Notes under the pieces: generated by a model
The model's database searches: none
What the model was told of the DNA's origin: nothing
Seen by the model: only the letters and a program-made list of their open reading frames with translations
Assembly (NCBI GenBank): GCA_039186015.1
Contig: JBCDAH010000003.1
Span: 6,415-70,414 of the forward strand
Reading direction: 5' to 3'
From: JBCBWG01 sp039186015
GTDB taxonomy: Bacteria > Pseudomonadota > Alphaproteobacteria > Rhizobiales > Hyphomicrobiaceae
DNA length: 64,000 bases
Shown: positions 1-7,440 of the stretch, in pieces
Layout: every line of letters begins with the position of its first letter
Numbering within the stretch: the first letter of the stretch is position 1
Made by a program: the position numbers and the translations under genes

Positions 1-84
1 TCCCTGGTTTTCTCAAATTCAAAACATAATAAAAGACGAAATGCGATTTCATCCAATCAACAAGATCGACGTAGGCTAAAAACA

Positions 85-681
85 ATGGCTGGGACGACGA
101 CTTCACGTGGCCGCCCAAAGGGCTCCGGCATTGATGACAGCGCCTGGATGGGCGCAATTGCAAATATGATCGCTGATAATCCGGAAATGCGTCCGACAAC
201 AGCAATCAAGGCGCTCGGTGTCAGCAACCCATCGATTATTCGACGACTGCGCGATAAATTTAATGCGCGCACACCATCAGACAGCGATGATGATGATGAC
301 AGTGCCAAGACCGGCACCAAGGTTCGGCGAGATCATGCGCCATCGCTAGCGGCCGCCCCGCTCAACGGACCGCGAGACGACATTCGGAAGAGCGAGAGAT
401 CAAACACAGAGCCACCAGCCAGCGCTGCCCCGCGCCGTAAGCCACAAGCCGTGTCGCTTGAGGACGTGACCGCATCACCGGAGCCAGCCTTCGCTCTTAT
501 ATCTGCTGGAGCGACGATGATGAATGTTTTCGCCGCACAACAGGCGGAACTCCTTCGCGGCTGGAGTCAAAACCCGTGGCTCAATGTTTGGTGGCAGCAG
601 CAGGTGCTGCTGTCTGAGTTGGTCATGCGAACGCTTGTGGTCGAGCGGCGGTCTCATGTTGGCGTAGCGACGAACCGTTAG
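85..681 (+). CDS. Unknown DNA-binding-like protein
   Basis: I do not recognise this 198-residue protein. Residues 8-15 (RGRPKGSG) look like an AT-hook. Residues about 36-60 (around AIKALGVSNPSIIRRLRDKF) have the spacing of a helix-turn-helix. An acidic Asp run follows near residues 66-72, then a Pro/Ala/Arg-rich linker. The C-terminus (about 150-185) is hydrophobic and rich in Trp and Gln. A role in binding DNA is inferred from these motifs only. The ATG has only a weak upstream AGG. The gene stands alone, and a dispersed repeat begins 9 bp after its stop. Its composition does not contradict a real gene, and its length and internal organisation favour one. Confidence 0.6.
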   Translation: MAGTTTSRGRPKGSGIDDSAWMGAIANMIADNPEMRPTTAIKALGVSNPSIIRRLRDKFNARTPSDSDDDDDSAKTGTKVRRDHAPSLAAAPLNGPRDDIRKSERSNTEPPASAAPRRKPQAVSLEDVTASPEPAFALISAGATMMNVFAAQQAELLRGWSQNPWLNVWWQQQVLLSELVMRTLVVERRSHVGVATNR

Positions 682-689
682 TGCAGTTC

Positions 690-832
690 AGGTTTCGCTG
701 GAACCATCCCACACCCATTCTTTTAGGTCGTCCTGGCCGGCCACCCACAAAGTCGTCCTGCTGGGTTGCCGGGTAGGTTGAATTGAACATGGGCTGTGGG
801 CCGGCGATATGCGTTCGCCAAAGGCGAACAGA
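690..832. repeat. Dispersed structured repeat, copy 1
   Basis: It shares a 24-base exact block (692-715, centred on GGAACCATCCCACACCC) and the block TCCTGGCCGGCCA with the copy at 2311-2431. The outer arms CCCACACCCAT (708-718) and ATGGGCTGTGGG (789-800) can pair with one bulge. The end is a 7-bp hairpin, GTTCGCC-AAA-GGCGAAC (813-829). Compared with copy 2 it carries an extra inner stem-loop of about 32 bases. The family is not one I can name. It may be a mobile palindromic repeat or a structured RNA. Confidence 0.75.
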
Positions 833-980
833 CACCAGTGCTGTGCGTTGTACAGTTTCGCCGAGTTGGCGTTTGTAGCTGTTGTTTCGCGACGCGCTCG
901 ATGAGTTACCCGCGCAAATGTGAAGATGTGGCTTGAATCCCAGCGTTAGTCAGTGATGTGACGTCCCTTAGAGCAAACTC

Positions 981-1010
981 AGAGCCACCCCCTTGGGTGG
1001 CTCTTTTTAT
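981..1010 (+). terminator. Intrinsic terminator
   Basis: A perfect 10-bp stem (AGAGCCACCC, loop CCTT, GGGTGGCTCT) runs directly into a T-rich tail on the plus strand. The nearest plus-strand gene stops 300 bp upstream, so it ends either a long 3' untranslated region or an unannotated transcript. Confidence 0.85.
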
Positions 1011-1298
1011 GCCTGGATGATTGCGCTCATATCGATCTCACCGGCGTAAGCCACCAAAGCTTGCAATGCGGAGTCTTTCGTTGCGCTGTTCGCAAGCTCG
1101 CGGCTCGAGCGCTGGTTATCCTGAGAGCACGGTTTCCAGGCCGCGATGCGGCCCGGCGCGTTGCGCCGCCCCCGCCCCAACGCAGGTGTTCCCGCGTTAA
1201 GCATTTGAAATGTTGAGATGGCGTGTTCGCCATCTCGATGGGGCCCGACCGCTAGGCCGAAACAGCCCGTGAGCGAAAGCAAACTAGAACGACACGCA

Positions 1299-2282
1299 TC
1301 AGAGTTTGCGCAGGTGCACCTGTTCGATCGAGTGGTCACGGCCTTTGCTGAGAATGAGCCGGGCACGCTGCCGGGTCGGAAGTATATTCTCCACCAAGTT
1401 CACTCTGTTGATTGTGCGCCAAATCTCCAACGCTCTGGCACGCGCTTCGTCATCCGAAAGCGTCGAGTATCTGTGAAAATATGCCGCCGGGTCACGGAAT
1501 GCCGTTTCGCGAAGTTTCAGGAACCGCGTCAGATACCAGCTTTCGATCACGCTGGTTTCCGCATCCAGGAAAATTGAGAAATCGAAGAAATCCGAGACGT
1601 AGGGTACGGCCTCTCCATCTTTGGGCAGCCTCGCCGGCTGCAGAACATTCAGACCTTCGACAATAAGAATGTCCGGCCGTTCGATAACCGTGTGGTCGTC
1701 GGGCAGGACGTCATAGTGAAAGTGCGAGTATCTTGGGGCCTTCGCCGTCCCGCTACCCGACTTTACAGTGGCAAGAAGGTTCAAGAGGTCTCCCGTCCGA
1801 AAACTGTCCGGGAATCCCTTCCGGTGCATTATGCCCCGCCGTTCAAGTTCGGCGTTGGGATACAGGAAGCCATCGGTTGTAACGAGGTCGACGCGTGGAT
1901 GATCCGGCCAGCGGGCCAGCAATGCGCGAAGCACACGGGCCGTGGTACTTTTCCCGACAGCCACTGAGCCGGCAATTCCGATGATAAAGGGGCTTTTGCG
2001 GGCGGTTACGCCAAGAAAGCGCGATGAGACAGTGTGCAACTCTTGAGATGCGGCAACATAGAGATTGAGAAGCCGCGACAACGGCAAATAGACCTCTTCA
2101 ACCTCGGATATCGACAAGTCCTCGATCAGGCCTGACATCCGCTCGACTTCGCGCGGCACCAGGGTCATCGGCGTGTCCGCGCGTAGCTTGGCCCATTCCA
2201 CACGTGAGAATGTTCGATACGGCGAGAACTTCAGCCCGATACCATTCTGTGACCTGTCGCTTTCCGTCATATCTCTCGGCAT
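1299..2282 (-). CDS. coaA: Pantothenate kinase (type I)
   Basis: This 327-residue protein phosphorylates pantothenate with ATP, the first committed step of coenzyme A synthesis in the cytoplasm. The Walker A loop GSVAVGKST lies near residue 105, followed by the family segments VTTDGFLYPN and SHFHYDVLPD, and DILIVEGLNVLQ before the C-terminal half. Length is normal for bacterial CoaA. A second ATG four codons in (2270) is an equally possible start. It follows hisE in the same direction, the usual alphaproteobacterial hisE-coaA order, but a dispersed repeat fills the gap between the two genes. Confidence 0.95.
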   Translation of the reverse strand: MPRDMTESDRSQNGIGLKFSPYRTFSRVEWAKLRADTPMTLVPREVERMSGLIEDLSISEVEEVYLPLSRLLNLYVAASQELHTVSSRFLGVTARKSPFIIGIAGSVAVGKSTTARVLRALLARWPDHPRVDLVTTDGFLYPNAELERRGIMHRKGFPDSFRTGDLLNLLATVKSGSGTAKAPRYSHFHYDVLPDDHTVIERPDILIVEGLNVLQPARLPKDGEAVPYVSDFFDFSIFLDAETSVIESWYLTRFLKLRETAFRDPAAYFHRYSTLSDDEARARALEIWRTINRVNLVENILPTRQRARLILSKGRDHSIEQVHLRKL

Positions 2283-2310
2283 GGGTTCTAGAGGCTGTCA
2301 GATGCTGTTA

Positions 2311-2431
2311 GATTTCGCTGGAACCATCCCACACCCCCAGTCTTTATGTCTTCCTGGCCGGCCAAGTTGAATCGAACACGGGGTGTGGGCCGGTGATAAT
2401 GAGTCCGCTTATGGTGGACATGATCTAGTCT
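2311..2431. repeat. Dispersed structured repeat, copy 2
   Basis: The clearest copy of the family. The outer arms CCCACACCCC (2328-2337) and GGGGTGTGGG (2380-2389) form a perfect 10-bp stem. The terminal hairpin is GTCCGCT-TAT-GGTGGAC (2403-2419), with two G-T pairs. It ends with ATGATCTAGTCT (2420-2431), a tail shared with copy 4. The element lies between the hisE stop and the coaA start, and its tail supplies the hisE stop codon (TAG on the minus strand). Confidence 0.8.
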
Positions 2432-2757
2432 GCCGGCGCTGTCGATCGTGCGGCTTTCTCAGCGATGCCCGACCGCCCCTTGCGATCGGCAAGCTTGGTC
2501 AGGACCGCATCAAACGGAACGTTACGCGCTTCGAGCAGCACGAGAAGATGGTAGATCAGATCGGCTGCTTCTCCAGCCACCGCGTCATCATCTTCCGCCA
2601 CGGCAGCGAGCGCAACTTCAACGGCTTCTTCGCCGACCTTCTTAGCGCACTTTAACGTGCCCTTCTCAATCAGCTGCTTTGTATATGAGTTTCCTGTCGC
2701 AGCAGCGCGGCGTTCGTGTATCGTCTCGACGAGTTCCTGCAGGACATCATACGTCAT
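2425..2757 (-). CDS. hisE: Phosphoribosyl-ATP pyrophosphatase
   Basis: HisE hydrolyses phosphoribosyl-ATP to phosphoribosyl-AMP, step two of histidine synthesis. The start at 2757 (MTYDVLQELVETIHERR) gives 110 residues, the usual length, and is preceded by AAGGAG about 8 bases upstream. A longer in-frame reading to 2853 has no family similarity. The fold signature GEEAVEVALAAVAEDDDAVAGE (the E-E-x-x-E metal-binding helices) and the segment ADLIYHLLVLLEARN are visible. The rest of the histidine operon is absent from this window. A perfect hairpin overlaps its ribosome site (see 2769-2797). Confidence 0.95.
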   Translation of the reverse strand: MTYDVLQELVETIHERRAAATGNSYTKQLIEKGTLKCAKKVGEEAVEVALAAVAEDDDAVAGEAADLIYHLLVLLEARNVPFDAVLTKLADRKGRSGIAEKAARSTAPAD

Positions 2758-2766
2758 GCGCTCGGA

Positions 2767-2797
2767 CTCCTTGTCCCACAGTCGTATCGGGACAAGG
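2767..2797 (-). promoter_or_regulatory. Hairpin overlapping the hisE ribosome-binding site
   Basis: A perfect 9-bp stem (CCTTGTCCC at 2769-2777 with GGGACAAGG at 2789-2797, 11-base loop) lies just upstream of hisE. On the message, the 3' arm includes AAGG of the AAGGAG ribosome site (2767-2772). Folding would partly hide the site. Control by this hairpin is inferred. Confidence 0.5.
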
Positions 2798-2932
2798 TAG
2801 CGCCGGTCATCCCGGTGGGGCAATGGCGAATTACGGCGCGTGCAGATGCGCACAGCGCACGTGGCTCAAGCGCAAACGCGCACTGCGGCGGTGCTACGGT
2901 TTCATCAGCGCGTCAGGCGGGCGGATCTGGGA

Positions 2933-3829
2933 TCAGTCCGAATCCCCAACAAGCCGGACCTTGAGGTAATCAAGCTGCTCATAGTTGCCGTACTTGATGG
3001 TCAGCGTACCGCTCTCGCCGGATCCGCGCTTCACCTCGACTTTGAGCCCCAACGCATCCGTCAGTCTCCGTTCAAACGCGCGCGTATCGGGGTCCTTTTC
3101 GCGAACAGGGCGTAACTGCGCGGCTTCGTCGACTGAATCGGCAGACTGGACCAATGCCTCGACTTCACGAACGTTGAGATCGCTTTCCACAATCCGAGTC
3201 GCCAACTCTTCAGCATCATCACGGCCAACGAGTGCGCGAGCATGGCCCGGTGTCAGGCGGCCCGACTTCACCATGTTCTGCACGGGATCTGGCAGTTTCA
3301 GGAGGCGCAACGTGTTCGCCAGGTGGCTGCGGCTTTTGCCAATGACTTCAGCGAGTTTGTCCTGCGTATAGCCGAATTTCTCCATCAGCTCACGGTAGCC
3401 GCCAGCTTCTTCAATGGCGTTGAGATCCGTGCGCTGGACGTTCTCGATAATCGCAAGCTCAAGCGCTTGCTGGTCATCAAGCATTCGGATGATTGCCGGC
3501 ACCATGTGCAAACCGGCTTTTTGCGCAGCGCGCCAACGACGCTCACCGGCTACGATTTCGTACCCCGGTTCGCCATCGGTTGCGCCACGCACAATGATCG
3601 GCTGAACGAGCCCATTGCGCTGAATGGAATCCGCCAGTTCCTCAAGGTCGGCCTTGTGGAAGTCTTTCCGGGGGTTGAGCGATCCCGGCCGGATCTGGTC
3701 AATCGGAATGACCCGCTGCGTGCCCTCCGGCGGGAGAGGCGAACGTTTTCCAGCCTGTTGGGGCTCGCCGATCAATGATGCAAGACCCCGCCACAATCGG
3801 GTCTTCTGCGCTGGTGCCGGCATGCTCAC
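2933..3829 (-). CDS. parB: Chromosome partitioning protein ParB
   Basis: ParB binds parS, hydrolyses CTP and spreads as a clamp to build the partition complex moved by ParA. The 298-residue protein shows the N-terminal box IRPGSLNPRKDF (about 47-58), the CTP-binding GERRWRAAQKAGL motif (about 95-107), a helix-turn-helix region (KLAEVIGKSRSHLANTLRLL, about 157-176) and a C-terminal dimer domain. A GTG at 3829 preceded by GGGGAG is the likeliest start; an ATG two codons later (3823) is possible. It follows parA after 85 bp in the mnmG-rsmG-parA-parB run, and three parS sites lie within 8 kb. Confidence 0.96.
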   Translation of the reverse strand: MSMPAPAQKTRLWRGLASLIGEPQQAGKRSPLPPEGTQRVIPIDQIRPGSLNPRKDFHKADLEELADSIQRNGLVQPIIVRGATDGEPGYEIVAGERRWRAAQKAGLHMVPAIIRMLDDQQALELAIIENVQRTDLNAIEEAGGYRELMEKFGYTQDKLAEVIGKSRSHLANTLRLLKLPDPVQNMVKSGRLTPGHARALVGRDDAEELATRIVESDLNVREVEALVQSADSVDEAAQLRPVREKDPDTRAFERRLTDALGLKVEVKRGSGESGTLTIKYGNYEQLDYLKVRLVGDSD

Positions 3830-3914
3830 CTCAACTCCCCCTCTTCAAATTCCACGGACCCAGCTCAGCGGCCCCACGCGCCGCCGAGTCCGCCCCAGAC
3901 TTGACGCGGCAAAC

Positions 3915-4745
3915 TTACGCAGCGGCCTGATTACTCTCCCGTTCGATAATCTCCGTCGCCAGGCGGACATAGGCCTGGGATCCCTTGCAGTCGTAATCGT
4001 AAAGCAAGATCGGCTTGCCGTGAGATGGTGCCTCCGCGACCCGGATGTTCCGCGGGATTACGGTTTTGTAGACCTTGTTGCCGAACACGCCGCGGACCTC
4101 CGCTTCAACTTCCTTGGTCAGGTTGGTTGCCGCATCATGCATGGTGAGGACGACGCCCTGAATCTCAAGGTCGGGGTTCAACGCCGCGCGAACCTCGGAG
4201 ATTGTCTCATTCAACTGAGAGATTCCCTCCAGGGCGAAGAACTCGCACTGAACCGGAACAAGGACAGCGTGCGACGCAACCATCGCGTTCAATGTCAGCA
4301 AGTTCAAAGACGGTGGGCAGTCGATGAGCACGTAAGAGAAGCGCTCTTCCGGCTCAAGCCGCGACTGCACGGCATGAAGTTCCGACAAAGCATCGCGCAA
4401 CCGAAATGCGCGATTGCGATCGGTCAGGTGGTCAGCCTCAAATCCCACCAGGTCCGAGTTCGCGGGAACGATATAGAGATCAGGAACACGCGTGGGCCGC
4501 ATGGCTTGCAGCAGAGACGCTGAGCCTGCGAGAACATCGTACGTTGTCAGCTCGCGTTCGCCGAGCGTGATGCCAACGCCGGTGCTTGCGTTGCCCTGGG
4601 AGTCGCTATCGATAATGATGACGCGCTCACCAACGGCAGCAAGTGCCGTCGCGAGGTTTATGGCGGTTGTCGTCTTTCCGACGCCACCCTTTTGGTTGGC
4701 GATCGTAATCACGCGTAATGTTTCTGCGCGTGGTGTCCCACCCAT
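3915..4745 (-). CDS. parA: Chromosome partitioning ATPase ParA
   Basis: ParA is a deviant Walker ATPase that binds DNA non-specifically and moves ParB-parS complexes apart. At residues about 15-24 it has KGGVGKTTTA (the signature lysine in KGG and the P-loop), then DSDSQGNAS (Walker A') and VLIDCPPSLNLLTLNA (Walker B). The 276 residues match the chromosomal Soj/ParA type with no N-terminal HTH extension, as expected for chromosomal rather than P1-type plasmid ParA. The ATG is preceded by GAGGGG and lies 6 bp after rsmG. Confidence 0.97.
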   Translation of the reverse strand: MGGTPRAETLRVITIANQKGGVGKTTTAINLATALAAVGERVIIIDSDSQGNASTGVGITLGERELTTYDVLAGSASLLQAMRPTRVPDLYIVPANSDLVGFEADHLTDRNRAFRLRDALSELHAVQSRLEPEERFSYVLIDCPPSLNLLTLNAMVASHAVLVPVQCEFFALEGISQLNETISEVRAALNPDLEIQGVVLTMHDAATNLTKEVEAEVRGVFGNKVYKTVIPRNIRVAEAPSHGKPILLYDYDCKGSQAYVRLATEIIERESNQAAA

Positions 4746-4751
4746 GGCGAT

Positions 4752-5417
4752 CTACCCCTCGTCGGTCCGTTGCAGAGTCCGGACGACCGCTATGCGCGCG
4801 TCGTCATCGGTCAGGCTTGGCACAAGCTCAACTGCGAAATGCCATATTCGCCGAGCAGTCTCCAGCTCTCTGGCAACATCCCGACCCTTAGGAAACACGC
4901 AAACTGTGGACGAACTGCAGTAGGGGTGCGCCAATTCGAAGAGCCGATCCAGCGGGGCAAGCGCACGCGCAGTCACAACATCTGCTTTGCCGACGTGGCC
5001 GACACTTGCATCGGTTTCGATTCGTGTCGATAGAACAACCACATCGATTTCCACCACGCGCGCGACGTCCCGCAGGAACGCGGCCTTGCGTTGATCGCTC
5101 TCGATGAGAACTGTTTTGGACTGCCGGTCGGCCAGCAGAATCGCGAGCACCAGACCCGGAAACCCACCTCCTGACCCGAGATCGACCAGCCGTATCGCGC
5201 CCTGCGGCAGGACCGCGAGAAGCTGCGCACTATCCGCAAAATGCCGATGCCAGATGTCGTTGATCGTGCGTTTGGCGACCAAGTTGACCGCGGGCTGCCA
5301 CCGCAGCAGATGGCTGTGATAAATCTCTAGTTTATCAATCGTTTCACGTGAAACAGTGAATCGATTTCGGAAGTCCTCGGCTGAGCTAATCCACGCCGGG
5401 TTCTCGGCCGCCGTCAT
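4752..5417 (-). CDS. rsmG: 16S rRNA m7G527 methyltransferase RsmG (GidB)
   Basis: RsmG methylates N7 of G527 in 16S rRNA using S-adenosylmethionine. The SAM-binding motif VDLGSGGGFPGL lies near residues 75-87, and VNLVAKRTINDIWHRHFADS is a family hallmark. The 221 residues are normal. The start ATG overlaps the mnmG stop as ATGA, so the genes are translationally coupled. The codons for VSRET (residues about 22-26) contain a complete parS site (5340-5355), an embedding also known in other bacteria. Confidence 0.96.
   Translation of the reverse strand: MTAAENPAWISSAEDFRNRFTVSRETIDKLEIYHSHLLRWQPAVNLVAKRTINDIWHRHFADSAQLLAVLPQGAIRLVDLGSGGGFPGLVLAILLADRQSKTVLIESDQRKAAFLRDVARVVEIDVVVLSTRIETDASVGHVGKADVVTARALAPLDRLFELAHPYCSSSTVCVFPKGRDVARELETARRIWHFAVELVPSLTDDDARIAVVRTLQRTDEG
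5340..5355. promoter_or_regulatory. parS site within rsmG
   Basis: The 16-mer CGTTTCACGTGAAACA is the reverse of the other two sites in this window and differs from the perfect palindrome TGTTTCACGTGAAACA only at one end. It is the consensus ParB-binding site of chromosomal Par systems and lies inside the rsmG coding sequence. Confidence 0.93.
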
Positions 5418-7285
5418 GCCGATCTTTGCCGCTTGCGCTTCTTGAGATGTGCCGCGAGCAGGACGAGGGCAGCGGGCGTCATGCCGTCGATGCGACCGGC
5501 CTGCGCGAGCGTGGTTGGTTGACCCGCTGACAGCTTTTGACGAACCTCGTTCGAGAGCCCGACGATGGCGGCGTAGTCGCAGTCCGGTGGAATGACAATC
5601 ATCTCATCCTGTCGCAATTGAGCAACATCGGACTCCTGCCGCCGAACATAGGGATCGTAACGGGCGTCAACACTCGCCTGTGCTGCAATTGCAGCGGGAA
5701 TGTCAGCAAGTTCCGGCCAGACCTGCGCGAGCCGCGCGATCGTGACATCGGGATAGGCTAGCATCTCAAAGGCCGAGCGCCGCCGGCCGTCGCGGTTGAT
5801 CGCAAAGCCATGCCGCACGGCCTCGGTCGGCGTGAGCGATCTCGCGTGCAACAAGGTGCGCGCAGCCTCAAGCTGCCTGGACTTTTCGACGAACGCCGCC
5901 TCGCGCGCAGCATCCACGCAACCGAGGGACAGCGCTTTCGGCGTCAAGCGTTGATCTGCGTTGTCCGCACGCAGCTTCAAGCGATACTCAGCGCGTGACG
6001 TGAACATACGGTAGGGTTCGCTTACACCTCTGGTGACCAGGTCATCGATCATGACGCCGATGTAGGCATCCGCGCGCGACAACACGAACGGCTGACGCTG
6101 TCCGGTGGCAAGCGCCGCATTCAAACCCGCGACCAGTCCCTGCGCGCCGGCTTCCTCATAGCCGGTTGTCCCGTTGATCTGGCCTGCCAAGTACAGGCCC
6201 GGCAGTGCGCGCAACTCTAATGTCGGTAAGAGCGCCCGCGGATCGACGAAATCATACTCGATTGCATAGCCGGGTCGCCGGATCTCAACCATCTCCAGCC
6301 CCGGAATCGTCCGCAGAAATGCGTGCTGAACCTCCTCCGGGAGCGACGTCGAAACCCCGTTCGGATAAATCGTGTCGTCGTCCAGACCTTCCGGTTCGAG
6401 GAAGATCTGGTGGTGATCGCGGTCCGCAAACCGAACCACCTTGTCTTCAATCGACGGACAGTACCGCGGGCCCACCCCAGATATCTGACCGGAGTACATC
6501 GCGGACCGCCTGAGATTGTCGCAGATGATGCGATGCGTTTCGGGCGTCGTCGTCGTGATGTGGCACGGAACCTGTGGCGTCGTGATGCGATCGGTCAGGA
6601 ACGAAAAGGGCACTGGCGGATCGTCACCCGGTTGGACCTTGAGCTGAGGCCAATCGATGCTGCTCGCGACCAGGCGCGCCGGCGTGCCCGTCTTCAGACG
6701 ACCCATGGGCAGGCCGAGCGATTCCAGCCGCTCAGCCAGCCGAACGACCGGCGCCTCGTCAACTCGCCCTGCAGGGATCCTCTGATCGCCAATATGGATC
6801 ATGCCCCGTAGAAACGTGCCTGTCGTCAGAACAATCGCCCCGGCCTGGATCGTCGTCCCATCGCCAAGTTCGACCCCAGTCGCTGCGCCGTCCGTTACGA
6901 CGAGGTCCTCAGCCGTACCTTCAACAACGGTCAGGCCTGCATGGTCAGCGATCAGCGCTTGCATCGCCTGCCGGTAGAGCTTGCGATCGGCTTGCGCGCG
7001 CGGGCCCTGAACAGCCGACCCCTTCGACCGGTTCAGGAGCCGGAACTGAATACCTGCCGCGTCGGCCGCGCGGGCCATCAAACCGCCAAGCGCGTCAATC
7101 TCGCGGACGAGATGGCCCTTGCCCAGACCGCCAAACGCCGGATTACACGACATCTCCCCGATCGTACTGAACGCATGTGTCACCAGGGCCGTACGCGCGC
7201 CGACCCGGGCTGCCGCTGAAGCGGCTTCCGTACCCGCGTGTCCACCACCGATTACAATGACGTCGTACCGACAGCCTTGCATCAT
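5414..7285 (-). CDS. mnmG: tRNA uridine-5-carboxymethylaminomethyl modification enzyme MnmG (GidA)
   Basis: MnmG works with MnmE to place the carboxymethylaminomethyl group on U34 of certain tRNAs, using FAD, NADH and methylene-tetrahydrofolate. The 623-residue protein begins with the dinucleotide motif VIVIGGGHAGTEAA and contains the family segments SCNPAFGGLGKGHLVREIDALGG (split here as SCNPAFGGLGKGHL and VREIDALGG), LKTGTPARL and GQINGTTGYEEAGAQGL. Length is typical. It leads the mnmG-rsmG-parA-parB run and lies downstream of an intergenic region with a parS site and four GANTC sites. Either of two consecutive ATG codons could start it. Confidence 0.97.
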   Translation of the reverse strand: MMQGCRYDVIVIGGGHAGTEAASAAARVGARTALVTHAFSTIGEMSCNPAFGGLGKGHLVREIDALGGLMARAADAAGIQFRLLNRSKGSAVQGPRAQADRKLYRQAMQALIADHAGLTVVEGTAEDLVVTDGAATGVELGDGTTIQAGAIVLTTGTFLRGMIHIGDQRIPAGRVDEAPVVRLAERLESLGLPMGRLKTGTPARLVASSIDWPQLKVQPGDDPPVPFSFLTDRITTPQVPCHITTTTPETHRIICDNLRRSAMYSGQISGVGPRYCPSIEDKVVRFADRDHHQIFLEPEGLDDDTIYPNGVSTSLPEEVQHAFLRTIPGLEMVEIRRPGYAIEYDFVDPRALLPTLELRALPGLYLAGQINGTTGYEEAGAQGLVAGLNAALATGQRQPFVLSRADAYIGVMIDDLVTRGVSEPYRMFTSRAEYRLKLRADNADQRLTPKALSLGCVDAAREAAFVEKSRQLEAARTLLHARSLTPTEAVRHGFAINRDGRRRSAFEMLAYPDVTIARLAQVWPELADIPAAIAAQASVDARYDPYVRRQESDVAQLRQDEMIVIPPDCDYAAIVGLSNEVRQKLSAGQPTTLAQAGRIDGMTPAALVLLAAHLKKRKRQRSA

Positions 7286-7352
7286 CGTGCTCGTTCTCAG
7301 TTCAGGATTGACGGAAATATAAGCGGCAACCGGGCCCCGGTCAAAACTCGCC

Positions 7353-7400
7353 GACTCGTTGCATATGAATCAATTAGATTCGTTGCATATGAATCAAATA
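7353..7400. repeat. Tandem 24-bp repeat with four GANTC sites
   Basis: Two adjacent 24-bp units (7353-7376 and 7377-7400) match at 22 positions, each built as GA(C/T)TC, GTTGCATAT, GAATC and an AT-rich end. GANTC lies at 7353, 7367, 7377 and 7391. GANTC is the target of the alphaproteobacterial cell-cycle methylase CcrM, and methylated GANTC promoters are read by GcrA. The repeat lies 68 bp upstream of mnmG and one base before a parS site. A role in cell-cycle control of mnmG-rsmG-parAB is inferred. Confidence 0.8.
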
Positions 7401-7401
7401 A

Positions 7402-7417
7402 TGTTTCACGTGAAACG
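7402..7417. promoter_or_regulatory. parS site between mnmE and mnmG
   Basis: TGTTTCACGTGAAACG matches the consensus ParB-binding palindrome at 15 of 16 positions. It lies in the mnmE-mnmG intergenic gap directly beside the GANTC repeat. Confidence 0.95.
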
Positions 7418-7440
7418 TTTCGTTTATTATTATTGGCATT

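Larger units (their letters stand above)
682..1298. other. Gene-free stretch with repeat, terminator and hairpin
   Basis: No convincing protein gene lies between the first gene and coaA. The stretch holds dispersed repeat copy 1 (690-832), a strong terminator on the plus strand (981-1010), and a perfect 9-bp hairpin with a 4-base loop at 1215-1236 (GAGATGGCG-TGTT-CGCCATCTC). That hairpin lies 60 bp past the coaA stop and could end or protect the coaA message, but no U-run follows it. Positions 833-980 have no assigned function, although they precede the terminator and could be the body of a small RNA. Confidence 0.5.

Noticed and set aside
1..84. A possible promoter before the first gene.
   Set aside because: The stretch is AT-rich, but I cannot see clear -35 and -10 elements.
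2758..2853. A longer hisE start at 2853.
   Set aside because: The extra residues have no similarity to HisE, and AAGGAG is placed for the start at 2757.
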